The notes: generated by a model not told the origin, from the letters alone. A stretch of DNA of 64,000 nt from Bacteroides sp. (GCA_014802335.1 JAAVCL010000012.1:1-64000), one strand, 5' to 3'; positions 51,655 through 61,463 are shown, counted from the stretch's first letter. Numbers and translations are program-made.

Positions 51655-53553
51655 ATGAAGCAGAATTATCTTCTTAGAAATCCTTTTACCCTTTTTATTC
51701 ACATTGCTCTGGTCATTATTTTGGCCGGAGCAATTGTTACTCATTTTTGTGGTATTCAGGGAAAGATAACTTTGACAACAGACGAACAGCCAAAAGTTGA
51801 GTTTGAAAAGGATTCCGGTCCCGGAGAGGCGGTTTTACCATTCCCCTTAAAATTGAAAGATGTTGAGATAATATATTATCCCGGCACTTCGACACCGATG
51901 GATTTTAAAAGTGTGTTAGACGTAAACGGTTCTGAGATAGATGTGTCTATGAACAAAATCGGAACTTATCGCGATTGGAGGTTTTACCAGTCGGCTATGG
52001 GCGACGGGTCTGCAACATTGGCTCTGAGTCACGATCCGTTCGGAATTATGATTACTTATATCGGGTACGCTTTATTGGGAATTTCCATGTTGGGATTCTT
52101 TTTTCAGCGTTCCACTCCCTGGCGCGGCTTATTCAAAGCACTGCGCAAGTATTCGTTAATTCTGTTTCTTTTAACACCAACTTTCATCTCCGAGGCTTCA
52201 ACCCCGACAATTCAACGTCCTCTGGCCGCGAATTTAGGGAAGGTCTGTGTATATTGGAACGACCGCATTGCTCCGATGCAGACCATGGCTTTAGATGTTA
52301 CAAGGTCGTTATATGGAGCTGATTCTTATCAGGGTATGACAGCCGAACAAGTGCTGGCCGGGTGGCTTTTCTATTTTGAAGAGTGGTGGGGCGATTATAC
52401 AAGATATAACCCTCGTATCCTCGATATAAAACCGGATAATATTTCAGATAAGCAAAAGAAAGAGGCCGCAAAATTAAGTCTGATACAATGGCTGGGCACC
52501 GGAGATGCATTTAAAATATATCCCTATAATGCCGGCGACGGTAAGATTGAATGGCTTTCCTTGACCGGAAGGAGGCCGGCGGCAATGTCGCTTGAACAAT
52601 GGAAATTCATGCAGACAACTATGCCCGAGATAAAGACTCTCATTATGAGAGGTAAGAATATTGAAGCAAACGAAGTGCTGGATTCATTGGTTGTGAAACA
52701 GGTATATTACGCCGGTCAAGACAATATACCTTCTTCCCGATTAATGCAGCTCGAGCGAGTCTACAACAAGGCGGGGCGTCCTGCCTATGCCGGTATATTT
52801 GCCTTTGGCTTATCCATACTGTTATTTTTCGTCAGTTTTTCATCTGATACAAATCGCCGTGGACTGCGATTCACCGGAAATATAATGGTGTGGATTCTTC
52901 TTATATTTATAGTTGGGATAATCAGTTGTATATGGATCTTGTCCCGGCATATTCCACTTTCAAATGGTCCGGAGACCATGTTGTTTATGGCACTCGTCTC
53001 AGCAATCGGGGCCTGTGTGGTAAGGCGCTCTGACATAAAGTGTGCGTTGACCCTGATATGCGGACTCTGTTTGATGGTGGCCGCAATGGGCTCGAAAACA
53101 CCTAAGATAGGTGCCTTGATGCCTGTTCTTGGAAGTCCCTTGTTGTCGATCCATGTAATGCTCGTGATGATTGCATACGTGTTGTTTCTGTTAATGGCTG
53201 TTTTATCGGCCGTAGCTCTTTTAAGCCGCTCGCACACAAAAAAGGAATATCTCAGTGTGGTAAACCGATTGATCTTAACTCCCGCCGTGTGTCTTCTTGC
53301 AGCCGGAATATTCATTGGAGCCGTTTGGGCCAATCAGTCATGGGGAAGATATTGGGGTTGGGATCCTAAAGAAACATGCGCACTCATAATGCTCTTGATT
53401 TATGCACTCCCCGTGCATTGGGGTAGCCGCAGAATGGCATGTTTCCGTAATCCCCGGGTGCTCCACATATATTTATTGCTGGCAGTATTAACCGTTGCAT
53501 TCACCTACTTCGGTGCAAACTATCTTTTACCCGGCCTTCATTCCTACGCCTAA
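51655..53553 (+). CDS. Fused ResB-CcsA cytochrome c maturation protein
   Basis: A 632-residue inner-membrane protein of the system II cytochrome c synthesis pathway (haem delivery and attachment). Residues 1-170 form the small ResB-like part with three hydrophobic segments. A soluble periplasmic region covers about 180-370. The C-terminal half has six or more helices and the CcsA haem motif WGRYWGWDPKET near 562. The arrangement equals the CcsBA fusions of epsilonproteobacteria and Bacteroidetes, though the ResB part is short. It ends the cassette and probably matures the di-haem protein encoded just upstream. Confidence 0.88.
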   Translation: MKQNYLLRNPFTLFIHIALVIILAGAIVTHFCGIQGKITLTTDEQPKVEFEKDSGPGEAVLPFPLKLKDVEIIYYPGTSTPMDFKSVLDVNGSEIDVSMNKIGTYRDWRFYQSAMGDGSATLALSHDPFGIMITYIGYALLGISMLGFFFQRSTPWRGLFKALRKYSLILFLLTPTFISEASTPTIQRPLAANLGKVCVYWNDRIAPMQTMALDVTRSLYGADSYQGMTAEQVLAGWLFYFEEWWGDYTRYNPRILDIKPDNISDKQKKEAAKLSLIQWLGTGDAFKIYPYNAGDGKIEWLSLTGRRPAAMSLEQWKFMQTTMPEIKTLIMRGKNIEANEVLDSLVVKQVYYAGQDNIPSSRLMQLERVYNKAGRPAYAGIFAFGLSILLFFVSFSSDTNRRGLRFTGNIMVWILLIFIVGIISCIWILSRHIPLSNGPETMLFMALVSAIGACVVRRSDIKCALTLICGLCLMVAAMGSKTPKIGALMPVLGSPLLSIHVMLVMIAYVLFLLMAVLSAVALLSRSHTKKEYLSVVNRLILTPAVCLLAAGIFIGAVWANQSWGRYWGWDPKETCALIMLLIYALPVHWGSRRMACFRNPRVLHIYLLLAVLTVAFTYFGANYLLPGLHSYA

Positions 53554-53652
53554 TCTCCCGTGCCCGATCGCATCAATGCCGCCGTCGCGCCCATGCTCCC
53601 AGGCGTGCCCATGCCCTCTGTGGCGGCAATGCCCCCGGGCGCGGCAATTAGC

Positions 53653-53677
53653 CTGTGCCCCGAGCGCCGCGAAGGGG
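53653..53677. repeat. GC-rich 25-bp dispersed repeat, copy 2
   Basis: It matches 19234-19258 at 24 of 25 positions. It stands in a GC-rich patch (about 53560-53690) with imperfect internal repeats such as gcccatgc and ggcggcaatg; the patch is not coding. Confidence 0.65.
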
Positions 53678-53765
53678 GGAGTATAAACTTTCCCATCATA
53701 AAAAAGAATCCAGCTGCCGTAAAAGAATCCGGCTCCCGTTAATGAATTTAATTACTATAAAAATG

Positions 53766-53796
53766 GAAAGAGTTCGGAACGATTCCGAACTCTTTC
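53766..53796. terminator. Bidirectional hairpin before the convergent GH77 gene
   Basis: A perfect 14-bp stem (gaaagagttcggaa with its reverse complement) has a 3-nt loop. The minus strand has a following T-rich stretch, so it fits the GH77 gene best. Confidence 0.85.
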
Positions 53797-53842
53797 TATT
53801 TCACCGTGCAGGTGTATGATCTCGAATTTTCAGTGCAGGTCT

Positions 53843-56518
53843 TTATCGGCCTGACTCTTTTATCTTGTTTCCGATCATCGCGTTGAACGAATCCTGTTTC
53901 ATCAGCTCTTCAACTGTGAGGTGCATTCTGTAACGCCAATAATGACGAGGATTAGCAGGCTCGTTGATCTGTTCGTCAGCAGGATTCTGACGACGTAACT
54001 GACCGTCGGCCGACAACCAATCCTGCAGGGGAAGAATGCAGAGCATTGAAGGACTCTTCAGCTGGAGGTCAATGATTTTATCACAAATCCAAGGCTCGGC
54101 GAAATAGGGCGCTTCTCCACCTTCATGCAACACGTGGTTGTAGAATTTCTGTGCAACTGCATGGTCGGCTTCCCACCAGCCGCGTATACCGGCCATATCG
54201 TGAGTCGACGTGGTGCAGACACTGTAGTAGGGATAATGCCAAGTATCGCCGAACTCCGCGTGTGGATCTTTGGGCATGCGCTGGATTTCCAAGCTGAGAA
54301 TCTCAAGTTGATTCATTACTGCGGGAACACAGTCGGGAATCATGCCGAGGTCTTCGCCACAAGCCAGCATCGAGGTTGAATCCAGAAGGGGCGGAAGTTT
54401 CCACATTGCTTTTCCATACCAGAAGTCATTGTGACGATGATAGAAAAAGTCATTATACAGGCGGTTGAAACACCATTTTGCATAATCGCTCAATACGCGG
54501 TACTGATATGTGAAGTGAGCGGCAATGCGTGGATGATAATGACCCTTGTTATAGGGGTCTTCAATAAAGAGGACATCATCAATCAGGCCAAGAAGTGCGT
54601 TTTTGATACGTTCGTTTTTCTCGTTGGCTTCCTGATGTGCAAAATATTCCTCAACCTTAAGCTGAGTGCTTACAAAAGGCTTGAGACCATAGCGATCGCC
54701 TCCGATTCTGTCAAGGAACTGTTCTTTAACCTCTTCTGTGTATTCACCAAAGAAGTCTCCAAGCATCCATTCGAGAATCAACGGATAAGTCTGAACTTCC
54801 GGATCAATCCAGAAATCATAATTATTGCGCAATTCTTCAGGTGAGAACGGAAGGGCAGGGTTGAAATAGCCGAGAAGTCCGTGAACGGCATTCAACGGAA
54901 TCTGCCATATACGGAAGAATCCAAGAATATGGTCGATACGGTAGGCATCAAAATATTCCGACATCTTGCGGAAACGGTCTTTCCACCATTGGAAGCCATC
55001 TTCAGCCATAGCATCCCAGTTGTAGGTGGGGAAGCCCCAGTTCTGACCCAGAACCGAGAAATCATCCGGTGGTGCGCCTGCCTGGCAATCCATATTGAAC
55101 AGACGGGGTGAGCGCCATGCATCAACACTGAAACGGCTAATTCCGATTGGAATGTCACCTTTCAGAACAACTCCATGACTGTGAGCATAATTTCTAACCT
55201 CTCTCAACTGGCGGTCAAGATGATACTGAACAAAGTAGTGGTAATCTATCTCGCGTCGATGTGAAGCTATGAAATAGGCAACTCTCTTTTCATTATATTC
55301 CGTGTATTCACCCCATTTGTAATGATCGGGAGTTTTAAATTCCTCTCTCAGAACGCACCATGCGGAATAGGGGAGAAGCCAGTATTCATTACGTTCAACA
55401 AATTTCTTATATTCTTCGGTTTCCGCAGTAGCTTCGAAGTCCTGGCTGTAGATTTCGTGCAAGTATTCCGATTTAGCGTTGTTCACACGTTCGTAATCAA
55501 CGGTCGAAAGCATGTTGAGTTCATGACGAAGATTCTCGAAATATTCCACGCGTTTCTTGTCGGCCAAAGTTCCGACCGCATCAAGTCGCAGATACATCGG
55601 ATGCAGGGCAAATGTCGAATTGGCTTTGTAGGGATAGGAATCAACCCAGGTGCCAAGCATTGTTGTGTCGTTGATGGGAAGAATCTGGAGAATATTCTGA
55701 CCTGTGCGAACACACCAGTCCACCATCTTTTTCATATCGTAGAAATCACCTACGCCGAAGTCTTCTTCCGTGCGGATTGAGAATACGGGAATTGCTGTTC
55801 CGGCTCCTTTCCATTGTTGTTTGGGATTTGCAAAGCGGGTGCCGTCTATCACAACTTGTTCCGAGCCGCCCAGATAAGGAACGCCATAAACACGATTGTT
55901 CATTGCTTCCCAACCAACAGTTTCTCCCTTATCGTTTACAATTAAGAATTTGTATTCAAATGGAATTTTCAGCGGGCCCAGCGGTATGTTAATTTCCCAA
56001 GTAGGGAAATTATGGTCATTAAGGCGCAATGCATGTTTCGGATCCCAATTACCGAGCAATTCACCCTCACCTGTCACAGCAAGCCATTCGTTGGGCGCAA
56101 GCATCGGAGCCTCGATTCGGATATTGAGAGTGCCCGGAAGTGAGGGCAGCTGAGGTTCACGGTTTTCTCGGCTTAACATGCCGTCTATAAAAGCAGACGA
56201 ATAGAATGGTTTGTCGGCCGGCATGCTGTGCCAGCTGTCGAAAATAACATATTCGCTGATGTTGACTCCACTGCGGAATTTATGAGGCTTGCCCCACTCA
56301 AATTTCCATTCGCGGTTATCAGCCTTCACTACAAAATAGTAATTGAAGTCGCCTACGGCCTCTTCTGTCTCAAGAGTGAACTGCCAAGTGTCGGGACTTA
56401 TGAGATTCATCTCAACACCTTCGCGAGCATCGCCCGAACCTAAGGCGGCGATGTCTCCGCAAAGATATACGCTCTCTCCCCAATTTGTATGGTAGTTGAT
56501 GTTGAACGTAATTTTCAT
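53843..56518 (-). CDS. malQ: 4-alpha-glucanotransferase with two starch-binding CBM20-like modules
   Basis: A GH77 enzyme of 891 residues that transfers alpha-1,4-glucan segments, probably cytosolic as there is no signal peptide. Two N-terminal CBM20-like modules cover about 1-115 and 130-245 (for example LLGNWDPKHALRL). The catalytic barrel follows: nucleophile D529 in AYRIDHILGFFRIW, acid/base E722 in CGEDLGMIPDCVP, plus DIPIGISRFSVDAW. This is the plant DPE2-like architecture known in Bacteroidetes. It would help use maltodextrins or glycogen. It is monocistronic; nrdJ lies 60 bp upstream on the same strand. Confidence 0.93.
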   Translation of the reverse strand: MKITFNINYHTNWGESVYLCGDIAALGSGDAREGVEMNLISPDTWQFTLETEEAVGDFNYYFVVKADNREWKFEWGKPHKFRSGVNISEYVIFDSWHSMPADKPFYSSAFIDGMLSRENREPQLPSLPGTLNIRIEAPMLAPNEWLAVTGEGELLGNWDPKHALRLNDHNFPTWEINIPLGPLKIPFEYKFLIVNDKGETVGWEAMNNRVYGVPYLGGSEQVVIDGTRFANPKQQWKGAGTAIPVFSIRTEEDFGVGDFYDMKKMVDWCVRTGQNILQILPINDTTMLGTWVDSYPYKANSTFALHPMYLRLDAVGTLADKKRVEYFENLRHELNMLSTVDYERVNNAKSEYLHEIYSQDFEATAETEEYKKFVERNEYWLLPYSAWCVLREEFKTPDHYKWGEYTEYNEKRVAYFIASHRREIDYHYFVQYHLDRQLREVRNYAHSHGVVLKGDIPIGISRFSVDAWRSPRLFNMDCQAGAPPDDFSVLGQNWGFPTYNWDAMAEDGFQWWKDRFRKMSEYFDAYRIDHILGFFRIWQIPLNAVHGLLGYFNPALPFSPEELRNNYDFWIDPEVQTYPLILEWMLGDFFGEYTEEVKEQFLDRIGGDRYGLKPFVSTQLKVEEYFAHQEANEKNERIKNALLGLIDDVLFIEDPYNKGHYHPRIAAHFTYQYRVLSDYAKWCFNRLYNDFFYHRHNDFWYGKAMWKLPPLLDSTSMLACGEDLGMIPDCVPAVMNQLEILSLEIQRMPKDPHAEFGDTWHYPYYSVCTTSTHDMAGIRGWWEADHAVAQKFYNHVLHEGGEAPYFAEPWICDKIIDLQLKSPSMLCILPLQDWLSADGQLRRQNPADEQINEPANPRHYWRYRMHLTVEELMKQDSFNAMIGNKIKESGR

Positions 56519-56578
56519 GTAATTATATTTTAAGTTATATTATCATCAGTTGGGTTCTATGTCTTGGAAACTTACTCC

Positions 56579-59116
56579 TTATCCACCACACTTCGATGTT
56601 CCGCACGTGGTGCAGATAAGGCAGCCTTCCTGGTAAATCAGGGTCTCGGCTCCACAGTTCGGACATTTCTGACCGGTGGCAACCGTGCCATTTGTGAGAT
56701 ATTTCTTGAGTGCCCGCTCAACACCCATTTTCCAGGTGTTGATATTGGTCGAATCAAGTTCGAGACCTCCCACAAGTTTCAGAACTTGGTCAATCGGCAT
56801 CCCGTAGCGGAGAACGCCCGAGATGAGTTTCGCGTAATTCCAGAACTCGGGGTTGAATTTCTCGCTCAAGCCCTCTATTGTGGTCTTGTATCCTCGTTTA
56901 TTGATGAATTGAAAATCATAGCGTTTGTTTCCTTTTTCATCAATTGTCTTGATTATTTTACCCTTATTTACGCTCTTCGGGCAGAATATACCATCTTCGT
57001 CATCGGCCAGACCGGTGAATATCTCGTAGGGTTTGTTATTGACCAGACCGACAAATGCAATCCATTTTTCCTTATTGTTCTGAAAGCGGACCACGTCAGC
57101 ATCAAGTTCGGTGGGGCGCTTGGATATATGTGTGGGCGAAGCAATAAGTGACTCTACGTTCTGTTTTGTTTTTACAGATTCCAGAACGTTATTGCGAGAA
57201 CCGTCACGATAAACAGTGCAGCCTTTGCAACCCGCTTTCCAAGCCTCTACATAGAGTTTGTTAACCAATTCTTCCGACACGTCTGCCGGCAGATTTATGG
57301 TGACAGAAATCGAATGATCCACCCATTTCTGCACTGCGCCCTGCATCCTTACTTTTTCAAGCCAATCCACATCATTCGAGGTGGCTTTGTAATATGGAGA
57401 ACGGGCCACAAGGTCATCTATCTCTTCAGGAGTCAAATTGTGCTTTATCTCGATGTTGTTAATACGCATCCATTCGAGAAATTTATGATGATACACAATG
57501 TATTCCTCAAATGCATCTCCAACTTCATCTATGAAATCTATTTTGGCTTCCGGGTCGCCGGGATTTACTTTTCGCTTTCTTTTGTAAACGGGCATGAAAA
57601 CCGGCTCGATGCCCGATGATGTCTGCGTCATTATGGATGTGGTTCCTGTCGGGGCAATGGTAAGACATGCGATATTACGTCGCCCTGATTTTGTCATCCT
57701 TTCGTATAATTCGGGATCAGCATCTTTTATGCGCAGGATGTAGGGATTATTCTTCTCGCGTTCTGCATCATACACATCGAAGGCACCGCGTTCCTCGGCC
57801 ATAATAACAGATGCCCGGTAATAGGCAAGGGCAAGAGCACGATGCACTTTCACCGAGAATTCTGTGGCCTCGGGTGTGCCATAACGAAGACCAAGAGCCG
57901 CCAGCATGTCGCCTTCTCCGGTGGTGCCACACCCCGTGCGACGCCCTGCAAGAGTTTTGGCCCTGATTTTTTTCCATAAATTGAGTTCAGTGCTCTTTAC
58001 TTCATCTGTTTCCGGGTCGCTCTCTATTTTTGAGATGATAGCATCGATTTTTTCCATTTCAAGATCAATGATATCATCCATGATTCGTTGAGCTTTACCA
58101 ACGTGATCGGCAAATTTCTCGAAATCAAATTCAGCCTTGTCTGTAAACGGGTTGTTCACATAACTGTATAGATTTATGGCCACAAGACGACAACTATCGT
58201 ATGGACACAAGGGAATTTCTCCACATGGATTTGTCGACACTGTTTCAAATCCAAGATCAGCATAACAATCGGGCACTGACTCGCGCTTTATTGTATCCCA
58301 GAACAGGATGCCGGGTTCGGCACTTTTCCAGGCGTTGTGCACAATCTTCTTCCACAACGCATTTGCATCGATTTCTTTTATTACTTTCGGAGTGTCGCTG
58401 TCAACGGGAAATTGTGCTTTATACACACGATTCTCGGTTGCACATTCCATAAAGTCATCGTCTATCTTGACTGATACGTTTGCCCCGGTCACTTTGCCTT
58501 CAGTCATTTTTGCGTCAATGAAATCCTCGGCATCCGGATGACGCATGCTTACACTCATCATCAGGGCGCCGCGACGTCCGTCTTGCGCAACTTCGCGGGT
58601 CGAGTTGCTGTATCTTTCCATAAACGGAACAAGTCCTGTTGAGGTAAGTGCCGAATTTTTAACCGCGCTCCCCTTGGGCCGGATGTGCGACAAGTCATGA
58701 CCTACGCCTCCACGACGCTTCATGAGTTGCACCTGTTCTTCGTCTATGCGGATAATGCCTCCGTAGGAATCAGGATGACCGTCAAGACCGATCACAAAAC
58801 AGTTGGAGAGTGAGCCTACCTGACGGGTATTACCGATTCCTGCCATTGGACTCCCTTGCGGAACGATATATTTAAAGTCTTTTAACAGTTCGAAAACTGT
58901 CGACTCACTCATCGGATTGGGATATTTTGACTCTATTCGGGCAATTTCGGATGCGATGCGGTGGTGCATATCATCCGGAGTCAATTCATAAAAATTCCCA
59001 TCGGAATCTTTCAATGCATATTTGCTGGCCCATACACGTGATGCAAGCTCATCTCCTTTGAAATATTTGAGGGTGGCGGCATAAACATCATCGTATGTAT
59101 AAATCTTATCAGACAT
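56579..59116 (-). CDS. nrdJ: Adenosylcobalamin-dependent ribonucleotide reductase (class II)
   Basis: An 845-residue class II enzyme that makes deoxyribonucleotides using adenosyl-B12, independently of oxygen. Features are the substrate-site VGSLSNCFV, the NPCGEIPLC active-site loop, the glycyl-free APTGTTSIMTQTSSGIEPVF motif, and the C-terminal zinc/thiol tail CPNCGAETLIYQEGCLIC...C. Its length fits the Bacteroidetes NrdJ group. It implies a supply of cobalamin from uptake or synthesis. Gene order gives no partner. The GH77 gene lies 60 bp downstream with no obvious terminator between. Confidence 0.96.
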   Translation of the reverse strand: MSDKIYTYDDVYAATLKYFKGDELASRVWASKYALKDSDGNFYELTPDDMHHRIASEIARIESKYPNPMSESTVFELLKDFKYIVPQGSPMAGIGNTRQVGSLSNCFVIGLDGHPDSYGGIIRIDEEQVQLMKRRGGVGHDLSHIRPKGSAVKNSALTSTGLVPFMERYSNSTREVAQDGRRGALMMSVSMRHPDAEDFIDAKMTEGKVTGANVSVKIDDDFMECATENRVYKAQFPVDSDTPKVIKEIDANALWKKIVHNAWKSAEPGILFWDTIKRESVPDCYADLGFETVSTNPCGEIPLCPYDSCRLVAINLYSYVNNPFTDKAEFDFEKFADHVGKAQRIMDDIIDLEMEKIDAIISKIESDPETDEVKSTELNLWKKIRAKTLAGRRTGCGTTGEGDMLAALGLRYGTPEATEFSVKVHRALALAYYRASVIMAEERGAFDVYDAEREKNNPYILRIKDADPELYERMTKSGRRNIACLTIAPTGTTSIMTQTSSGIEPVFMPVYKRKRKVNPGDPEAKIDFIDEVGDAFEEYIVYHHKFLEWMRINNIEIKHNLTPEEIDDLVARSPYYKATSNDVDWLEKVRMQGAVQKWVDHSISVTINLPADVSEELVNKLYVEAWKAGCKGCTVYRDGSRNNVLESVKTKQNVESLIASPTHISKRPTELDADVVRFQNNKEKWIAFVGLVNNKPYEIFTGLADDEDGIFCPKSVNKGKIIKTIDEKGNKRYDFQFINKRGYKTTIEGLSEKFNPEFWNYAKLISGVLRYGMPIDQVLKLVGGLELDSTNINTWKMGVERALKKYLTNGTVATGQKCPNCGAETLIYQEGCLICTTCGTSKCGG

Positions 59117-59400
59117 TTTTCGCTGGTGGTTATTGATTTAGATTGTCGGTTTTTATTGTCACTACCCGGAAGGAGTAATGTTATCCCGATTCATGATGTA
59201 AATTTAGCCAAAAATTCTCAAACATCTATTATATTTTGAAAATTATTAAAGTTTCGCAATTTATTATCTTCTTATTTAGGTTGCTCTTAAAAATTAACTA
59301 CAACTTATTTTCGAGGATTTTTTGAATGGAATAGGAATTAGAAGAATGAGTTTGGCGGGATAAATGACAGATGAATAATTTTAATTCCGGTCAGGAAATA

Positions 59401-59445
59401 TCGTCAAATGTATGGCGTGCCACGTCCTTGGGAGACCTCAACACA
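59401..59445. repeat. Palindromic intergenic element, degenerate copy D
   Basis: Only the core atgtatggcgtgccacgtcc is recognisable, similar to the left arm of copy A with a few bases missing. The right arm is lost. Confidence 0.5.
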
Positions 59446-59472
59446 TTTTTACGTAAAGAGTGTAAATTAACG

Positions 59473-59505
59473 AGGCACGTTCAATTCTTATTTATGAACG
59501 TGCCT
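59473..59505 (-). terminator. Hairpin downstream of the HIRAN-like protein gene
   Basis: A perfect 11-bp stem has an 11-nt loop. It lies 164 bp after the stop codon at 59669 of the gene on the minus strand. The stronger T run is on the plus strand, so the direction is uncertain. Confidence 0.5.
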
Positions 59506-59668
59506 TGATTGAAATTTTTCTTGTAAATTTTCCTTTTCTATAATATTGATTTCAGTATTATTTTACGAAGTTGCGTTGTTGATTTTGTCTAACAAGATGA
59601 TAACCAATATTATAATATATTATTTTAATTATATTTTTCTGTTTTGGAGTGCGTAAATATGATTACTT

Positions 59669-60352
59669 TTAATTCATGCATATTTCTGTTGTTGTCTTTT
59701 TTGAATTGGCAATGCTGTTCATCGATTTCTTTATTAGGTCAGTGAAAGCTGATTGTCTCTTTCTTTCCTCAAAGAAAATTATAATATTCATCTGATGAGA
59801 ATTCAGGCAACCGTAACAGTTTTGTTCAGCAACGTATGCTCCGACAATTCTGTTTGTTTTCATTACCTCTGATATTGTGTCGGCCTCAGTAAGAGCAAGG
59901 CGACCTATTCTGACTCCATTGAAATAGGCATCAATAGTATCTACTCCGCTTGTGCGGCACATTATGAGTTTCAAAGGTTCACCGGGCAGAAGGCGATGAA
60001 GTTCATGGGCGCCATCAAAAGTGTCAGGACCGCATGTGAGGCTAACTGTCATACTGTTTTGGAATCTATGTCGCTTCACGATATTGTTGATGCGGTTAGT
60101 CATCTCTTTGTAAGCCTTATGGCCTATAAGTTGAATGGTCCGCATTATCTCGCGATCTTGCGCATCGCCAAGTATTTCAATTTTTATATCCTGTTTATCC
60201 TCCGAAGGGGAGTAGTCGCTGTAAACACCTTTTTTATCAGACTTATATTCAGCCCCTTTCCTTCTTCCTGTCATAATGACATGTCGCGCCAGAAGGCTCA
60301 TGCCTACTGAGGCAAGTGTAACGATTATTATAAATAATATAGTGTCTGTCAT
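59669..60352 (-). CDS. Membrane-anchored protein with a HIRAN-like domain
   Basis: A 227-residue protein. One N-terminal helix (ILFIIIVTLASVGMSLLARHVI) anchors it; a charged linker follows. Residues about 110-180 (LLPGEPLKLIMCRTSGVDTIDAYFNG, then VRIGRLALTEADTISEVM) resemble a HIRAN domain, which in other proteins binds DNA ends. The similarity is by eye, so the call is tentative. A basic C-terminal tail ends it. A membrane-bound HIRAN protein would be unusual. The gene is alone in its surroundings with wide spacers. Confidence 0.6.
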   Translation of the reverse strand: MTDTILFIIIVTLASVGMSLLARHVIMTGRRKGAEYKSDKKGVYSDYSPSEDKQDIKIEILGDAQDREIMRTIQLIGHKAYKEMTNRINNIVKRHRFQNSMTVSLTCGPDTFDGAHELHRLLPGEPLKLIMCRTSGVDTIDAYFNGVRIGRLALTEADTISEVMKTNRIVGAYVAEQNCYGCLNSHQMNIIIFFEERKRQSAFTDLIKKSMNSIANSKKTTTEICMN

Positions 60353-60726
60353 GGTAATATGATATATTAAAGACCTTAAATGAATTTTTATGACAATTCA
60401 TTTATGTGTTTATTTCATTTTCTTGGAAATTAAAATCTTTAGGTCTATGCTTCCCTCCAAGGGTAACTTGGCTTTATAATTTAATCCCTAATTATATTTT
60501 CGTAAAAACGATTTCATAACTGACGTTCATATATAAAACTAATTTCCGAGTCTAAAAGATTGATTTTAATATGTCTAAATTTTGTTAAAAATATTAGCAA
60601 TCCCTAAGACTCCTTAGGCTGGATCTGATATCGCAAATATAACAATGCAAAAAAATCTGTGTCGGTGAGGCGACACAGATTTTGAAGTGTATGTTATTTT
60701 AAGGATTTCCTTAATTGAACGGCATT
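60353..60726. other. Spacer between the HIRAN-like and secreted-protein genes
   Basis: A 374-bp A+T-rich spacer with no gene supported. It holds the terminator of the gene at 60727 and a minus-strand TATATTTG box (60634-60641), which would give the HIRAN-like gene a leader of about 280 nt. No other structure was recognised. Confidence 0.55.
60646..60683 (-). terminator. Intrinsic terminator after the secreted-protein gene
   Basis: A perfect 13-bp stem (aaaatctgtgtcg with its reverse complement) has a 6-nt loop and on the minus strand a run of seven T. Confidence 0.9.
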
Positions 60727-61398
60727 TTATTTAACATAAATCTTGCCGGTTTTGTCACCGAGCATGTAAATGTAGACACCGGGAACGAGGTTGGCGGTCG
60801 GAAATTCACCGGCACCGCTCACTCCGGCTTTAATCACGCGTTGGCCTGAAGCATTGTAAAGTGCGAAATTTATTGCACTCTCTGTGTTATATGTCAGAAG
60901 ACCATTCTTGTATTCTATGCCGTTATTATCGTCGTTTACAATGCTGACGCCATTGGAATTCGGATTGTAAGAAATAAAAATGGAGTTTACTTCCGCACCC
61001 GTAATATCATCGTTAACTGTGATTTTTGAAGTTACTTCGTATGTAATGGGATCGAACGATTCATACTTGTAAGCTAAATCGTATGAAGCACCGGCTACAA
61101 GAGTTACGACAGGGCTGGTGGCGGTAACACCCGGCACACAGTCACCGGCGAAACAGAGCTGAATATCCTGGCCTGTGGTGCATTGAGCTGTAACCGTTAC
61201 CGTTGTGTTGTTTGTAGCCTTAAGTGTCACATCGGGGTGAAGAAGATAACCACCGAACCCTTCGCTTTCTTCCACTTCGTCAACTGTGAATGTAGAACCT
61301 TTGGCGATTTCCTGATTACCGTGATAGAATTTAACGTTTTGTGCATTGGCTGCAACTGCAACACATGCACATGCCATTAGAAAGTAAAATTTTTTCAT
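60727..61398 (-). CDS. Secreted protein with T9SS-type C-terminal sorting domain
   Basis: A 223-residue protein with a signal peptide (FYFLMACACVAVAANAQ). The last 75 residues have the layout of a type A sorting domain of the type IX secretion system: a beta strand with FALYNASGQRVIKAGV, then LVPGVYIYML and the final GKIYVK. The central part (20-140) is a beta-rich domain of unknown function. It would be carried to the cell surface. No enzyme motif was seen. It has its own terminator. Confidence 0.82.
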   Translation of the reverse strand: MKKFYFLMACACVAVAANAQNVKFYHGNQEIAKGSTFTVDEVEESEGFGGYLLHPDVTLKATNNTTVTVTAQCTTGQDIQLCFAGDCVPGVTATSPVVTLVAGASYDLAYKYESFDPITYEVTSKITVNDDITGAEVNSIFISYNPNSNGVSIVNDDNNGIEYKNGLLTYNTESAINFALYNASGQRVIKAGVSGAGEFPTANLVPGVYIYMLGDKTGKIYVK

Positions 61399-61463
61399 TG
61401 CTTATATTTTAGTTTTATGATAAAGTCGTTTAATCTTGAAAATAGTTTTAGTAACTACCTGTT

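Larger units (their letters stand above)
59117..59668. other. Spacer upstream of nrdJ
   Basis: A 552-bp spacer with no supported gene. It holds a degenerate palindromic element (about 59401-59445) and a hairpin at 59473-59505 (aggcacgttca with tgaacgtgcct). No perfect promoter box for nrdJ was found near 59117-59240, and I could not fit the leader to a cobalamin riboswitch. Confidence 0.55.

Noticed and set aside
53495-53742. Two short frames in the GC-rich patch after the ResB-CcsA gene
   Set aside because: They arise from a GC-rich repeat patch and are rich in Pro/Ala/Arg without a start context.
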